Shown in pieces: positions 1 through 9,957 of a stretch of DNA of 64,000 bases (position 1 is the first letter of the stretch; every line of letters begins with the position of its first letter). The stretch covers positions 186,001 to 250,000 of the forward strand of contig NZ_CP017183.1 in NCBI RefSeq assembly GCF_001729785.1, given 5' to 3'. This stretch comes from Enterobacter hormaechei subsp. xiangfangensis (lineage in GTDB: Bacteria; Pseudomonadota; Gammaproteobacteria; Enterobacterales; Enterobacteriaceae). The notes below the pieces were generated by a model. That model was given only the letters and a program-made list of their open reading frames with translations. It was not told where the DNA came from and searched no databases. The position numbers and the translations under genes were made by a program.

Positions 1-1447
1 CATGCTGGACAACCGCGCCAACTGGAAGATCGATCAGGTGCGCGAGGCGCACAACGAGCTGCTTGATGCGATGATGCAGAGCTACCGCAACCTGATCCGC
101 TTTGCCCGCCGTAACAACCTTAGCGTTTCTGCCAGCCCACAGGATATCGGGGTGCTGACCCGTAAACTGTACGCCGCGTTTGAAGCGTTGCCGGGCAAGG
201 TTACGCTGGTTAACCCACAGATTTCGCCTGACCTGTCTGAGCCGAATCTGACCTTTATCTACGTGCCGCCGGGCCGCGCAAACCGCACCGGGTGGTATCT
301 GTACAACCGTGCGCCAAGCATGGATTCGATCATCAGCCATCAGCCGCTGGAATATAACCGCTATCTGAACAAGCTGGTGGCCTGGGCCTGGTTTAACGGC
401 CTTCTCACCTCACGCACCCGGTTGTTTATCAAGGGTAACGAGGTGGTCGATTTAGCCAAGTTGCAGGAGATGGTGGCGGATGTCTCGCACCACTTCCCAC
501 TGCGTCTGCCTGCGCCGACGCCAAAGGCGCTCTACAGCCCGTGTGAGATCCGCCATCTGGCGATCATCGTCAACCTGGAATACGACCCGACGGCGGCCTT
601 CCGCAATCAGGTGGTTCACTTTGACTTCCGCAAGCTGGACGTCTTTAGCTTCGGCGAGCAGCAAAACTGCCTGGTGGGTAGCGTGGATCTGCTGTACCGC
701 AACTCGTGGAACGAAGTGCGTACCTTACACTTTAACGGCGAGCAGGCGATGATCGAGGCGCTGAAAACGATCCTCGGCAAGATGCACCAGGATGCCGCAC
801 CCCCGGACAGCGTGGAGGTGTTCTGCTACAGCCAGCACCTGCGCGGCCTGATTCGTACCCGCGTGCAGCAGCTGGTGTCTGAGTGCATCGAACTGCGTCT
901 CTCCAGCACCCGTCAGGAAACCGGGCGCTTTAAAGCGCTGCGCGTCTCCGGCCAGACCTGGGGCCTGTTCTTTGAGCGCCTGAACGTGTCGGTGCAGAAG
1001 CTGGAGAACGCCATTGAATTCTACGGCGCGATTTCACACAACAAACTGCATGGCCTGTCGGTTCAGGTGGAAACCAATCACGTTAAGCTGCCGCAGGTGG
1101 TAGATGGCTTTGCGAGTGAAGGGATTATTCAGTTCTTCTTCGAAGAGTCGGGCGATAATGCCGGGTTTAACATCTACATTCTGGATGAAACCAACCGTGC
1201 CGAGGTGTATCACCACTGTGAAGGCAGCAAAGAGGAGCTGGTGCGCGACGTCAGCCGCTTCTATTCGTCTTCGCACGATCGCTTTACCTACGGCTCAAGC
1301 TTTATCAACTTCAACCTGCCGCAGTTCTACCAGATTGTGAATGTGGATGGGCGAGCGCAGGTGATCCCGTTCCGTACGCAGGCGATTACCCCTGCGGCGC
1401 CCGCTAACCAGGAAACTGCGCCGCTGTTGCAGCAGTATTTTTCCTGA
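1..1447 (+). CDS. cyaA: Adenylate cyclase class I, C-terminal part (5' end outside window)
   Basis: This is the last 481 or so codons of the class I adenylate cyclase that makes cAMP from ATP for CRP signalling. The reading frame is open to the left edge, so the N-terminal catalytic half is missing and the first visible Met is internal. The E. coli protein is about 848 residues, so what is seen is the rear of the catalytic region and the C-terminal regulatory domain, which in enterobacteria takes glucose signals from the PTS protein IIA-Glc. The C-terminus (residues reading APLLQQYFS) is intact and followed by a REP-like repeat. The convergent neighbour is cyaY, the same order as in E. coli. 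Identification is firm from sequence similarity and context. Confidence 0.96.
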   Translation, partial: MLDNRANWKIDQVREAHNELLDAMMQSYRNLIRFARRNNLSVSASPQDIGVLTRKLYAAFEALPGKVTLVNPQISPDLSEPNLTFIYVPPGRANRTGWYLYNRAPSMDSIISHQPLEYNRYLNKLVAWAWFNGLLTSRTRLFIKGNEVVDLAKLQEMVADVSHHFPLRLPAPTPKALYSPCEIRHLAIIVNLEYDPTAAFRNQVVHFDFRKLDVFSFGEQQNCLVGSVDLLYRNSWNEVRTLHFNGEQAMIEALKTILGKMHQDAAPPDSVEVFCYSQHLRGLIRTRVQQLVSECIELRLSSTRQETGRFKALRVSGQTWGLFFERLNVSVQKLENAIEFYGAISHNKLHGLSVQVETNHVKLPQVVDGFASEGIIQFFFEESGDNAGFNIYILDETNRAEVYHHCEGSKEELVRDVSRFYSSSHDRFTYGSSFINFNLPQFYQIVNVDGRAQVIPFRTQAITPAAPANQETAPLLQQYFS

Positions 1448-1454
1448 GGCTTTT

Positions 1455-1532
1455 CGCCGGGTGGCGCTATCGCTTACCCGGCCTACGGTCCGAGCCGTTG
1501 TAGGCCCGGTAAGGCGTAGCCGCCACCGGGCA
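1455..1532. repeat. REP/BIME-like palindromic element
   Basis: Two inverted GC-rich arms (GCCGGGTGGCGCTATCGCTT on the left and its diverged complement ending GCCGCCACCGGGCA on the right) face each other around a short spacer. This is the layout of paired REP units in enterobacteria. It lies between the convergent ends of cyaA and cyaY, where it can act as a 3' mRNA stabiliser or weak bidirectional terminator. Confidence 0.8.
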
Positions 1533-1538
1533 ACAAAA

Positions 1539-1859
1539 CTACCTGAAACTCACGTCCTCACCCGCCTGCGCGGTCGCTGCCTGCTCCAGCAGATCCCAGA
1601 ACGTTTCGCCGCTGCGGTCACAGACCCACTCGTCACCTTTCAGATCAAAGTGATAGCCGCCCTGTTTCGCCGCCAGCCACACCTGGTGAAGCGGCTCCTG
1701 ACGGTTAATAATAATCTTGCTGCCGTTTTCGAAGCTTAAGGTCAGGATCCCGCCGTTGATTTCACAATCGATATCGCTGTCGCCGTCCCAGTCGTCGATA
1801 CGCTCTTCGATGGTCATCCACAGGGTATCGGCAAGGCGATGAAATTCACTGTCGTTCAT
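1539..1859 (-). CDS. cyaY: Bacterial frataxin CyaY
   Basis: A 106-residue frataxin homologue, the same length as E. coli CyaY. Frataxins bind iron through an acidic first helix and modulate the IscS/IscU cysteine desulfurase during Fe-S cluster assembly in the cytosol. The sequence shows the acidic stretch around residues 18-30 ([20 protein letters not shown]) and the conserved beta-sheet block with [13 protein letters not shown] and GYHFD. It is convergent with cyaA and divergent from lptM, as in E. coli. The ATG start gives the family length. Confidence 0.96.
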   Translation of the reverse strand: MNDSEFHRLADTLWMTIEERIDDWDGDSDIDCEINGGILTLSFENGSKIIINRQEPLHQVWLAAKQGGYHFDLKGDEWVCDRSGETFWDLLEQAATAQAGEDVSFR

Positions 1860-1994
1860 GGTTTTATTCCTGTTTTTCGTGATGGCGGCAGTATAACGCT
1901 AAATAATTCCCGTTGCAGGAAAGCGGCAAACTCTTGCTTTTGTGTCTTCTCCTGCGATGATAGAAACAGATTTGAACTTACGGGCAACCTCTAC

Positions 1995-2198
1995 ATGAAA
2001 AACGTCTTCCGAACGCTTGTCGTTCTTGTCACTCTGTTTAGCCTGACCGGCTGTGGACTGAAGGGACCACTGTACTTCCCGCCAGAGGATAAAAACGCAC
2101 CACCGCCGACAAAACCGGTGCAAAGTGGTATCGAGTCATCTACGCCGGATACCAACGATCGCGGCAATAACGGCGGCCCGACTCAGGTCAATCTCTGA
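1995..2198 (+). CDS. lptM: LPS translocon maturation lipoprotein LptM (YifL)
   Basis: A 67-residue small lipoprotein. The signal peptide runs from MKNVFRT to a canonical lipobox LTGC, with the lipidated cysteine at residue 20. It is followed by [12 protein letters not shown] and a low-complexity Pro/Asn/Gly tail. LptM (formerly YifL) is reported to bind the LptD-LptE outer-membrane complex and help LptD form its native disulfides. An upstream in-frame extension exists, but only this ATG puts the signal peptide at the N-terminus. The gene lies just before dapF, as in E. coli. Confidence 0.93.
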   Translation: MKNVFRTLVVLVTLFSLTGCGLKGPLYFPPEDKNAPPPTKPVQSGIESSTPDTNDRGNNGGPTQVNL

Positions 2199-2233
2199 CA
2201 ATTACGTTCTGTACCCGCGCAATGGAGCAAATG

Positions 2234-3058
2234 ATGCAGTTCTCTAAAATGCATGGCCTTGGCAACGACTTTATGGTCGTCGACGCGGTAACGCAGAATG
2301 TCTTTTTCTCCCCGGAACTGATCCGTCGTCTGGCGGATCGACACGTGGGCGTGGGGTTTGACCAGCTGCTGGTGGTGGAGCCGCCTTACGATCCTGACCT
2401 GGACTTTCACTATCGCATTTTTAACGCCGACGGCAGCGAAGTTTCCCAGTGCGGCAACGGCGCGCGCTGTTTTGCCCGCTTTGTTCGGCTGAAAGGGCTG
2501 ACCAACAAGCGCGATATCCGCGTCAGCACCGCCAATGACCGGATGGTGCTCAGCGTCACCGACGACGAACTGGTGCGCGTGAACATGGGAGAGCCGAACT
2601 TCGAACCCTCTGCCGTGCCGTTTCGCGCCAACAAAGCGGAAAAGACCTATATCATGCGTGCCGCCGAGCAGACAGTATTGTGCGGCGTCGTCTCAATGGG
2701 TAACCCGCACTGCGTGATTCAGGTGGATGATGTGCAAACCGCGGCGGTTGAAACGCTCGGCCCGGTGCTGGAAAGCCACGAGCGCTTCCCGGAGCGGGCG
2801 AACATCGGTTTCATGCAAGTGGTGAAGCGTGAACATATTCGCCTGCGGGTTTACGAGCGCGGCGCGGGCGAAACCCAGGCCTGCGGAAGCGGTGCCTGTG
2901 CGGCGGTGGCCGTCGGTATCTCACAGGGGTTACTGGCAGAAGAGGTTCGCGTGGAATTACCAGGCGGTCGGCTTGATATCGCCTGGAAAGGAGCGGGTCA
3001 TCCACTGTACATGACTGGCCCGGCGACACATGTTTATGACGGGTTTATCCATCTATGA
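2234..3058 (+). CDS. dapF: Diaminopimelate epimerase
   Basis: DapF converts LL-2,6-diaminopimelate to the meso form, the lysine precursor and peptidoglycan cross-linking residue. It is a PLP-independent two-cysteine racemase. Both catalytic cysteines are visible, in QCGNGARCF near residue 73 and QACGSGACA near residue 217. From the chosen ATG the protein is 274 residues, the E. coli length. This start has a GGAG six bases upstream; two further in-frame ATGs a few codons earlier are less well placed. The stop codon overlaps the yigA start (ATGA), which suggests coupled translation. Confidence 0.97.
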   Translation: MQFSKMHGLGNDFMVVDAVTQNVFFSPELIRRLADRHVGVGFDQLLVVEPPYDPDLDFHYRIFNADGSEVSQCGNGARCFARFVRLKGLTNKRDIRVSTANDRMVLSVTDDELVRVNMGEPNFEPSAVPFRANKAEKTYIMRAAEQTVLCGVVSMGNPHCVIQVDDVQTAAVETLGPVLESHERFPERANIGFMQVVKREHIRLRVYERGAGETQACGSGACAAVAVGISQGLLAEEVRVELPGGRLDIAWKGAGHPLYMTGPATHVYDGFIHL

Positions 3059-3762
3059 AGCAACCAGGGGAAGAACTGCGGGAACCTGTAACAGAGCTGG
3101 ACGACAGCACTGTTGTGGATTATCTGCTGCACAATCCTGAGTTTTTTATCCGCAATGCACGCGTCGTCGAACGGATGCGCGTGCCGCATCCGGTTCGCGA
3201 GACCGTGTCGCTGGTTGAATGGCACATGGCGCGCTCGCGCAACCACATCAATCAGCTCGAAGAGAACATGACGCTGCTGATGGAGCAGGCCAGCAATAAC
3301 GAAAGCCTGTTCTACCGTCTTCTACACCTTCAGGCGCGTCTGGCTTCCGCACACAGTCTCGAAGAGTTCCTCAACCGCTTCCACCGCTGGGCGCGCGAGC
3401 TGGGGCTGGCAGGCGCGACGATCCGTCTCTTCCCTGACCGCTGGCGCATTGGCGCGCCGTCCGGGTTTACCCATCTGGCGCTGAGCCGTCAGGCGTTTGA
3501 GCCGCTGCGCATTCAGCGTCTGGGCCATGAGCACCATTATCTGGGGCCGCTCAACGGGCCAGAACTGCTGGTGGTGCTGCCGGAAGCCAAAGCTATCGGC
3601 TCGGTGGCGATGTCGCTGATGGGGCGCGATGGTGACCTGGGCGTGATGTTATTTACCAGCCGCGACGCGCATCACTATGAACAGGGGCAGGGTACGCAAC
3701 TGTTGCAGGAGATCGCCCTGATGTTGCCTGAGTTGCTGGAGCGCTGGATTGAGCGCGTATGA
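3055..3762 (+). CDS. yigA: DUF484 family protein YigA
   Basis: A 235-residue cytosolic protein of the DUF484 family, the same length as E. coli YigA. The N-terminal 90 residues are helical and rich in charged residues. The rest resembles a GAF-like domain, which is a family-level inference. No catalytic motif is evident and the function is unknown. The start overlaps the dapF stop and its own stop overlaps the xerC start, so it sits inside a tightly coupled dapF-yigA-xerC-yigB unit. Its constant place before xerC in enterobacteria is the only functional clue. Confidence 0.93.
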   Translation: MKQPGEELREPVTELDDSTVVDYLLHNPEFFIRNARVVERMRVPHPVRETVSLVEWHMARSRNHINQLEENMTLLMEQASNNESLFYRLLHLQARLASAHSLEEFLNRFHRWARELGLAGATIRLFPDRWRIGAPSGFTHLALSRQAFEPLRIQRLGHEHHYLGPLNGPELLVVLPEAKAIGSVAMSLMGRDGDLGVMLFTSRDAHHYEQGQGTQLLQEIALMLPELLERWIERV

Positions 3763-4661
3763 CGGACGGACTGCTCGCCACTGACGTCACCCGCTTTCTG
3801 CGCTATCTGGGCGTAGAACGCCAGCTCAGCCCTATTACGCTGCTCAACTATCAGCGTCAGCTTGATGCCATCATGCAGATTGCCGATGAAATCGGCCTGA
3901 AAAGCTGGCAACAATGTGACGCCGCCACGGTACGCGGGTTCGTCGTGCGTAGCCGTAAAAAAAACTTAAGCCCGGCGAGCCTGGCGCTCCGACTCTCTGC
4001 CCTGCGCAGTTTCTTCGACTGGCTGGTCAGTCAGGGCGGTCTGAAAGCCAACCCGGCGAAAGGGATCGCCACGCCGAAAGCCCCGCGTCATCTGCCGAAA
4101 AATATCGACGTCGACGACGTAAACCGCCTGCTAGATATCGATCTTAACGATCCGCTGGCCGTTCGCGACCGCGCAATGCTGGAGGTGATGTACGGCGCGG
4201 GCCTGCGTCTCTCTGAGCTGGTGAACCTCGACTTGAAGCACCTCGATCTGGAATCCGGCGAGGTGTGGGTGATGGGCAAGGGCAGCAAAGAGCGCCGCCT
4301 GCCGATCGGCCGCAATGCGGTCTCCTGGATTGAGCACTGGCTGGACCTTCGCGGGCTGTTTGGCGCCGACGAAGATGCGCTGTTCCTGTCGAAACTCGGC
4401 AAGCGGATCTCGGCGCGTAACGTGCAAAAGCGCTTTGCGGAGTGGGGCATTAAGCAGGGGCTGAACAGCCACGTTCACCCCCACAAGCTGCGCCACTCCT
4501 TTGCGACGCACATGCTGGAATCAAGCGGCGACCTGCGCGGCGTACAGGAGCTGCTTGGTCACGCGAATCTGTCGACCACCCAAATCTATACCCACTTAGA
4601 CTTCCAACACCTTGCCTCGGTGTATGACGCGGCGCATCCACGCGCCAAACGGGGGAAATAA
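3759..4661 (+). CDS. xerC: Site-specific tyrosine recombinase XerC
   Basis: XerC acts with XerD and FtsK at dif to resolve chromosome dimers. The 300-residue protein has the N-terminal SAM-like core-binding domain (about 1-100) and the C-terminal catalytic domain. All catalytic residues of tyrosine recombinases are present: Arg in GAGLRLSEL, Lys in [10 protein letters not shown], His-x-x-Arg in HPHKLRHSF, His in LGHANLSTT, and the nucleophilic Tyr in QIYTH. It is two residues longer than the remembered E. coli protein. This is the housekeeping XerC rather than a mobile-element integrase, given the dapF-yigA-xerC-yigB context. Confidence 0.97.
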   Translation: MTDGLLATDVTRFLRYLGVERQLSPITLLNYQRQLDAIMQIADEIGLKSWQQCDAATVRGFVVRSRKKNLSPASLALRLSALRSFFDWLVSQGGLKANPAKGIATPKAPRHLPKNIDVDDVNRLLDIDLNDPLAVRDRAMLEVMYGAGLRLSELVNLDLKHLDLESGEVWVMGKGSKERRLPIGRNAVSWIEHWLDLRGLFGADEDALFLSKLGKRISARNVQKRFAEWGIKQGLNSHVHPHKLRHSFATHMLESSGDLRGVQELLGHANLSTTQIYTHLDFQHLASVYDAAHPRAKRGK

Positions 4662-5377
4662 TGCGTTTTTACCGCCCACTCGGTCAGATCTCAGCCCTGA
4701 CGTTTGATCTTGATGACACCCTTTACGACAATCGTCCGGTGATCCTGCGTACCGAGCAGGAGTCGCTGGCGTTTGTGCAGAACTACCATCCTGCGCTGAA
4801 AACAATGCAGAACAAAGATTTCCAGAAGCTGCGTCAGTCCCTGCGGGAAACCGAGCCGGAAATTTATCATGACGTGACCGAATGGCGCCGCCGTGCGGTT
4901 GAGCAGGCGATGCTCAATGCCGGCCTGAGCGCGCAGGACGCGGCCACGGGTGCCGAAGCGGCCATGGAAAACTTCGCCAAATGGCGCAGTCGGATCGACG
5001 TGCCGCAGGAGACCCACGACACGCTGGCGAAGCTCGCCGAAAAGTGGCCGCTGGTGGCCATCACCAACGGCAACGCTCAGCCTGAACTGTTTGGTCTGGG
5101 GAACTATTTTCAGTTCGTGCTGCGCGCGGGCCCGCACGGACGCTCGAAGCCGTTCAACGATATGTATCATCTGGCAGCGGAAAAACTGGATTTGCCGCTC
5201 GGTGAGATCCTGCACGTGGGCGACGACCTGACCACGGACGTCGCCGGGGCGATCCGCTGCGGCATGCAGGCCTGCTGGATCAAGCCGGAAAATGCCGATC
5301 TGATGACTACCCCGGATAGCCGTCTTCTGCCGCACGTGGAAATTTCACGGTTGGCATCCCTCACGACGCTGATATAA
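4661..5377 (+). CDS. yigB: HAD-family FMN / riboflavin-pathway phosphatase YigB
   Basis: A 238-residue HAD-superfamily phosphatase. Motif I is DLDDTLYD near the N-terminus ([10 protein letters not shown]), motif II is the Thr/Ser in ITNGN, the Lys of motif III is in GRSKPF, and motif IV is [11 protein letters not shown]. coli YigB dephosphorylates FMN and the riboflavin intermediate 5-amino-6-ribitylamino-uracil phosphate. The start codon shares one base with the xerC stop (TAATG), so translation is likely coupled. The 3' end runs up to the uvrD promoter and LexA box. Confidence 0.95.
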   Translation: MRFYRPLGQISALTFDLDDTLYDNRPVILRTEQESLAFVQNYHPALKTMQNKDFQKLRQSLRETEPEIYHDVTEWRRRAVEQAMLNAGLSAQDAATGAEAAMENFAKWRSRIDVPQETHDTLAKLAEKWPLVAITNGNAQPELFGLGNYFQFVLRAGPHGRSKPFNDMYHLAAEKLDLPLGEILHVGDDLTTDVAGAIRCGMQACWIKPENADLMTTPDSRLLPHVEISRLASLTTLI

Positions 5378-5389
5378 TCATCAATTGTT

Positions 5390-5405
5390 CTGTATAAATT
5401 AACAG
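5390..5405 (+). promoter_or_regulatory. LexA (SOS) operator of uvrD
   Basis: The 16-mer CTGTATAAATTAACAG matches the LexA consensus CTG-N10-CAG, with an A/T-rich centre. It lies 51 bases before the uvrD start, consistent with DNA-damage induction of uvrD as known in E. coli. Confidence 0.9.
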
Positions 5406-5456
5406 GGTTTTGGCGAATGGAAACATTTGCCTGCCCGCCATGACGTGACGGTGCCA

Positions 5457-7619
5457 ATGGACGTTTCTTACCTGCTCGACAGCCTTAATGATAAACAGCG
5501 TGACGCGGTTGCCGCCTCGCGTACAAACCTGCTGGTACTGGCTGGAGCGGGCAGTGGTAAGACGCGCGTGCTGGTTCACCGTATCGCCTGGCTACAGAGC
5601 GTGGAGAACTGTTCGCCGTACTCGATTATGGCCGTGACGTTCACCAACAAGGCGGCGGCGGAGATGCGCCACCGTATCGCACAGCTGATGGGCACCAGCC
5701 AGGGCGGCATGTGGGTTGGCACCTTCCACGGCCTGGCGCACCGTCTGCTGCGCGCGCACCATATGGACGCTAACCTGCCGCAGGATTTCCAGATCCTCGA
5801 CAGCGAAGATCAGCTGCGCCTGCTGAAACGGCTGATCAAGGCGATGAACCTCGACGAGAAGCAGTGGCCGCCGCGTCAGGCGATGTGGTACATCAACGGT
5901 CAGAAAGACGAAGGGCTGCGTCCGCATCATATTCAGAGCTTCGGTAACCCGGTCGAGCAGACCTGGCAGAACGTCTACAAGGCCTATCAGGAAGCGTGCG
6001 ATCGCGCCGGTCTGGTGGATTTCGCCGAACTGCTGCTGCGTGCCCACGAGCTGTGGCTGAACAAACCGCATATCCTGCAACACTACCGTGAACGCTTTAC
6101 CAACATCCTGGTGGACGAATTCCAGGATACCAACAACATCCAGTACGCCTGGATCCGCCTGCTGGCCGGGGATACCGGCAAGGTGATGATCGTAGGCGAT
6201 GACGACCAGTCTATCTACGGCTGGCGCGGCGCGCAGGTGGAGAACATCCAGCGCTTCCTCAACGATTTCCCCGGCGCGCAAACCATCCGTCTGGAACAGA
6301 ACTACCGTTCTACCAGCAACATTCTGAGCGCGGCCAACGCCCTGATTGAGAACAACAACGGGCGCCTGGGTAAAAAGCTGTGGACCGATGGCGTCGACGG
6401 CGAACCGATTTCGATTTACTGCGCCTTCAACGAGCTCGACGAAGCCCGTTTCGTTGTGAACCGCATTAAAACCTGGCAGGAGAACGGCGGCGCGCTGGAG
6501 CAGTGTGCCATTCTCTATCGCAGCAACGCCCAGTCGCGCGTGCTGGAAGAGGCGCTATTGCAGGTGAGCATGCCGTATCGCATTTATGGCGGTATGCGCT
6601 TCTTCGAACGTCAGGAGATCAAAGATGCGCTCTCGTACTTGCGTCTGATTGCCAACCGTAACGACGATGCGGCATTTGAGCGCGTGGTGAACACGCCGAC
6701 GCGCGGCATCGGCGATCGTACGCTGGACGTGGTGCGTCAGGCCTCGCGCGATCGTCAGCTCACGTTGTGGCAGGCATGCCGCGAGCTGTTACAGGAAAAA
6801 GCCCTCGCCGGGCGCGCCGCCAGCGCATTGCAACGCTTTCTGGAGTTAATCGACGCACTGGCGCAGGAAACGGCCGACATGCCGCTGCACGTCCAGACCG
6901 ACCGGGTGATTAAAGATTCCGGCTTGCGCACCATGTACGAGCAGGAAAAAGGCGAGAAGGGCCAGACCCGTATTGAGAACTTAGAGGAACTGGTGACGGC
7001 AACGCGCCAGTTCAGCTACAACGAAGAAGACGAAGACCTGATGCCGTTGCAGGCATTCCTCTCTCACGCCGCGCTGGAGGCGGGTGAAGGGCAGGCCGAT
7101 ACCTGGCAGGATGCGGTTCAGCTGATGACCCTGCACTCCGCGAAAGGTCTGGAGTTCCCGCAGGTGTTCATCGTCGGGATGGAAGAGGGGATGTTCCCGA
7201 GCCAGATGTCGCTGGATGAAGGCGGGCGTCTGGAAGAGGAGCGTCGTCTGGCCTACGTGGGTGTGACCCGTGCGATGCAGAAACTGACTCTGACCTACGC
7301 GGAAACCCGCCGCCTGTACGGGAAAGAGGTGTATCACCGTCCGTCGCGCTTTATCGGCGAACTGCCGGAAGAGTGTGTGGAAGAGGTGCGCCTGCGCGCC
7401 AGCATCAGCCGTCCGGTCAGCCATCAGCGTATGGGCTCGCCGATCTCTGAAACCGACACCGGTTACAAGCTGGGCCAGCGCGTGCGCCACTCGAAGTTTG
7501 GCGAAGGCACCATCGTCAACCTGGAAGGCAGCGGCGAGCACAGCCGTTTGCAGGTAGCGTTCCAGGGGCAGGGGATCAAATGGCTGGTGGCAGCCTATGC
7601 CAAGCTGGAAAGTGTGTAA
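5457..7619 (+). CDS. uvrD: DNA helicase II UvrD
   Basis: A 3'-to-5' SF1A helicase needed for excision in nucleotide-excision repair and strand removal in methyl-directed mismatch repair. It also displaces RecA and helps backtrack RNA polymerase. The 720-residue protein has Walker A GAGSGKT at residues 30-36, motif Ia TFTNKAAAEM, motif II DEFQDTN, motif III GDDDQSIYGWRGA, motif IV QNYRST, motif V LMTLHSAKGLEF and motif VI VGVTRAM. The C-terminal Tudor-like segment (GQRVRHSKFGEGTIVN) is intact. A start ten codons upstream is possible, but this ATG gives the E. coli length. A LexA box precedes it. Confidence 0.98.
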   Translation: MDVSYLLDSLNDKQRDAVAASRTNLLVLAGAGSGKTRVLVHRIAWLQSVENCSPYSIMAVTFTNKAAAEMRHRIAQLMGTSQGGMWVGTFHGLAHRLLRAHHMDANLPQDFQILDSEDQLRLLKRLIKAMNLDEKQWPPRQAMWYINGQKDEGLRPHHIQSFGNPVEQTWQNVYKAYQEACDRAGLVDFAELLLRAHELWLNKPHILQHYRERFTNILVDEFQDTNNIQYAWIRLLAGDTGKVMIVGDDDQSIYGWRGAQVENIQRFLNDFPGAQTIRLEQNYRSTSNILSAANALIENNNGRLGKKLWTDGVDGEPISIYCAFNELDEARFVVNRIKTWQENGGALEQCAILYRSNAQSRVLEEALLQVSMPYRIYGGMRFFERQEIKDALSYLRLIANRNDDAAFERVVNTPTRGIGDRTLDVVRQASRDRQLTLWQACRELLQEKALAGRAASALQRFLELIDALAQETADMPLHVQTDRVIKDSGLRTMYEQEKGEKGQTRIENLEELVTATRQFSYNEEDEDLMPLQAFLSHAALEAGEGQADTWQDAVQLMTLHSAKGLEFPQVFIVGMEEGMFPSQMSLDEGGRLEEERRLAYVGVTRAMQKLTLTYAETRRLYGKEVYHRPSRFIGELPEECVEEVRLRASISRPVSHQRMGSPISETDTGYKLGQRVRHSKFGEGTIVNLEGSGEHSRLQVAFQGQGIKWLVAAYAKLESV

Positions 7620-7975
7620 CTTTCAGAAAAATATCACTATTTTGTAATAATCTGCTAGCCTTATACGTTGAAGGTCAATTAATGCCCTTCAGCGTTCCGT
7701 TGCGTGTTGACGCCACAGTTATTGCTGGCGTAACATGCGCGCACGATTACGCTAAGAGGACATTCGCCTTGGACACACCCAGTAGATACTGGCTCAATTC
7801 CCTGTCATCCAGGAACAACTCCTAAGGCTATCTCCTCTTGCTGATGGCCTTAGTGGTTGTCAGCGACTGCATCATTCCCGTCGCGCTGAGTCAGGCTGTT
7901 TAATGGTCTGAAACCCAATTTGTTTCTGTGTGCCCACCGAACTGTCCGATATTTTTTGCATTGGGAGTCCCGGTC
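7620..7975 (+). promoter_or_regulatory. corA leader region with hairpin
   Basis: This 356-base gap between uvrD and corA holds the corA promoter and a long leader. Visible structure includes a perfect stem, CTAAGGC (7822-7828) with GCCTTAG (7847-7853), and a candidate leader ORF described separately. In Salmonella the corA leader contains a short ORF, corL, whose translation controls Rho-dependent termination before corA. The layout here fits that scheme, but I did not align it to the Salmonella leader. Confidence 0.6.
7682..7825 (+). CDS. Candidate corA leader peptide ORF (corL-like)
   Basis: A 47-codon ORF starting MPFSVPLRVDATV, with GAAGG about eight bases before the ATG, ending four bases into the leader hairpin. 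Its place in the corA leader is what one expects of corL, the Salmonella leader peptide that couples translation to Rho-dependent attenuation of corA. I cannot confirm sequence similarity to corL, and it may be chance; the reading frame also extends upstream into the end of uvrD. Confidence 0.4.
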   Translation: MPFSVPLRVDATVIAGVTCAHDYAKRTFALDTPSRYWLNSLSSRNNS

Positions 7976-8926
7976 ATGTTGAGCGCATTTCAACTCGAAA
8001 ATAACCGACTGACTCGGCTTGAAGCCGAAGAGTCACAGCCCCTCATTGATGCCGTATGGGTGGATCTGGTCGAGCCGGACGACGATGAGCGCCTTCGCGT
8101 ACAATCTGAGCTGGGGCAAAGCCTGGCAACGCGCCCGGAACTGGAAGACATCGAAGCATCCGCCCGTTTTTTTGAAGACGAAGACGGCCTGCACATTCAC
8201 TCCTTCTTCTTCTTCGAAGATGCCGAAGACCACGCGGGGAACTCCACCGTGGCGTTTACCATTCGCGATGGCCGCCTGTTCACCCTGCGCGAGCGCGAAC
8301 TGCCTGCGTTTCGTCTCTACCGTATGCGCGCCCGCAGCCAGGCGATGATGGACGGTAACGCCTATGAGCTGCTGCTGGATCTGTTCGAAACCAAAATCGA
8401 ACAGCTGGCGGATGAAATCGAAAACATCTACAGCGACCTGGAAAAGCTGAGCCGCGTGATCATGGAAGGCCATCAGGGCGATGAGTACGACGAAGCGTTG
8501 TCCACGCTGGCTGAGCTGGAAGATATCGGCTGGAAGGTGCGTTTGTGTCTGATGGATACCCAGCGCGCGCTGAACTTCCTGGTGCGCAAGGCGCGTCTGC
8601 CGGGCGGTCAGCTGGAGCAGGCGCGTGAGATCTTACGCGATATCGAATCCCTGCTGCCGCACAACGAATCCCTGTTCCAGAAGGTCAACTTCCTGATGCA
8701 GGCGGCGATGGGCTTCATCAACATCGAGCAGAACCGCATCATCAAGATCTTCTCGGTGGTGTCCGTGGTGTTCCTGCCGCCGACGCTGGTAGCCTCCAGC
8801 TACGGGATGAACTTCGAGTTTATGCCGGAACTGAAGTGGAGCTTTGGCTACCCGGGGGCGATTATCTTTATGATCCTCGCCGGGCTGGCGCCGTATCTCT
8901 ATTTTAAACGCCGGAACTGGCTGTAA
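7976..8926 (+). CDS. corA: Magnesium/cobalt transporter CorA
   Basis: The main constitutive Mg2+ (and Co2+, Ni2+) channel, a homopentamer in the inner membrane. The 316-residue protein has a large acidic cytoplasmic N-terminal funnel, then two C-terminal membrane segments. The family signature YGMN is at about residues 276-279, after the first membrane helix ([15 protein letters not shown]), and the protein ends in the basic KRRNWL. An upstream in-frame ATG would add 16 residues that the family lacks; this ATG follows a GGGAG ribosome-binding site. E. coli has yigF and yigG between corA and rarD, and they are absent here. Confidence 0.97.
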   Translation: MLSAFQLENNRLTRLEAEESQPLIDAVWVDLVEPDDDERLRVQSELGQSLATRPELEDIEASARFFEDEDGLHIHSFFFFEDAEDHAGNSTVAFTIRDGRLFTLRERELPAFRLYRMRARSQAMMDGNAYELLLDLFETKIEQLADEIENIYSDLEKLSRVIMEGHQGDEYDEALSTLAELEDIGWKVRLCLMDTQRALNFLVRKARLPGGQLEQAREILRDIESLLPHNESLFQKVNFLMQAAMGFINIEQNRIIKIFSVVSVVFLPPTLVASSYGMNFEFMPELKWSFGYPGAIIFMILAGLAPYLYFKRRNWL

Positions 8927-8934
8927 AAATCTGG

Positions 8935-9004
8935 CGGGTGGCGCTGCGCTTACCCGCCCTACGATCGAATTCCCTCTCCCTGTGGGAGAGGGTTAGGGTG
9001 AGGG
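8935..9004. repeat. REP-like unit plus copy of a 33-bp intergenic repeat
   Basis: A REP-like hairpin (GCGGGTGGCGCTGCGCTTAC and following) is followed by a 33-bp palindromic repeat at 8972-9004 that begins CCCTCTCCCTGTGGGAGAGG. The same 33-mer occurs, identical but inverted, at 52475-52507, and diverged copies lie elsewhere in the window. It separates the convergent corA and rarD genes. Confidence 0.8.
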
Positions 9005-9009
9005 CAACA

Positions 9010-9906
9010 TCACAGCCCTTTGCGCACCCTGCGCTGGGTATAAATCGCATCCGCAACAAAGATGGCCAGCGCCACCCAGATAAAGGCGAACGTCACCATC
9101 TTATCCGCACCCGGCACCTCGCCGTAAAACACCACCGCCAGCAGGAACATCAGCGTCGGGCCAATGTACTGGAAGAAGCCCAACGTGGAGAGGCGCAGAC
9201 GCGTTGCCGCGCCGGTGAAGCACAGCAGGGGTATCGTCGTGACCACGCCCGCGGCCATCAGCATCAGGTTCAGCGACCATGGGTTGCTGCCCATATGGCT
9301 GGTGGCGCTGTCGGCAATACCGAACAGGTAGATCGCGGCGACAGGCAGCAGCCACAGGGTTTCAAACAGCATTCCCGTCTGCGCTTCCACGGCGATTTTT
9401 TTACGCACCAGGCCGTAGAAGGCAAAGCTGAACGCCAGCCCCAGGGCGATAACCGGCAGTGAGCCGAAGGTCCACAGCTGTACCAGCACGCCGCAGAAGG
9501 CCAGAATCACTGCCACCCACTGCATCCGGCGAAAGCGCTCGCCGAGGAAAATCATCCCCAGCAAAATATTGACCAGCGGGTTAATAAAGTAGCCCAGGCT
9601 GGCTTCGAGCATGTGATGGTTATTCACCGCCCAGATAAACAGCAGCCAGTTTCCGCCAATCAGCACCGCAGAGAGGGCGAGCAGGAAGACCTTCTTCGGG
9701 GTTTTCAGCAGCGTTTTGACGCCTGACCACTGACGGCTGATACTCATCAGCGCAATCATGAAGAAAAACGACCAGATGACGCGGTGAGTGAGGATCTCGT
9801 CCGCCGGGACATAGGCGATAAGTTTGAAGTACGCCGGTGCTATACCCCAAATAAAATAAGCGGCAAGGGCGAGTAAAACGCCCTGCCGCGTCTGTTTAGC
9901 ATCCAT
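9010..9906 (-). CDS. rarD: EamA-family transporter RarD
   Basis: A 298-residue inner-membrane protein of the drug/metabolite transporter superfamily, RarD subgroup. About ten hydrophobic helices are evident. The N-terminal signature GVLLALAAYFIWGIAPAYFK is typical of RarD. The substrate is not established; a role in chloramphenicol sensitivity has been suggested for homologues. It is convergent with corA and lies upstream of yigI in the opposite sense to pldA, as in E. coli. Confidence 0.93.
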   Translation of the reverse strand: MDAKQTRQGVLLALAAYFIWGIAPAYFKLIAYVPADEILTHRVIWSFFFMIALMSISRQWSGVKTLLKTPKKVFLLALSAVLIGGNWLLFIWAVNNHHMLEASLGYFINPLVNILLGMIFLGERFRRMQWVAVILAFCGVLVQLWTFGSLPVIALGLAFSFAFYGLVRKKIAVEAQTGMLFETLWLLPVAAIYLFGIADSATSHMGSNPWSLNLMLMAAGVVTTIPLLCFTGAATRLRLSTLGFFQYIGPTLMFLLAVVFYGEVPGADKMVTFAFIWVALAIFVADAIYTQRRVRKGL

Positions 9907-9957
9907 CGGGAAAATCCGTTACAAAAAAGTGAAGTAATTTTACCCGAATTTGCCGTC

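Noticed and set aside
3759..4661. Tyrosine recombinase as a sign of a mobile element
   Set aside because: It is the housekeeping XerC in its normal operon, with no attachment site repeats or cargo nearby.
4691..5335. A 214-codon minus-strand frame inside yigB
   Set aside because: No motif or ribosome-binding site; yigB is a complete HAD phosphatase in the same place.
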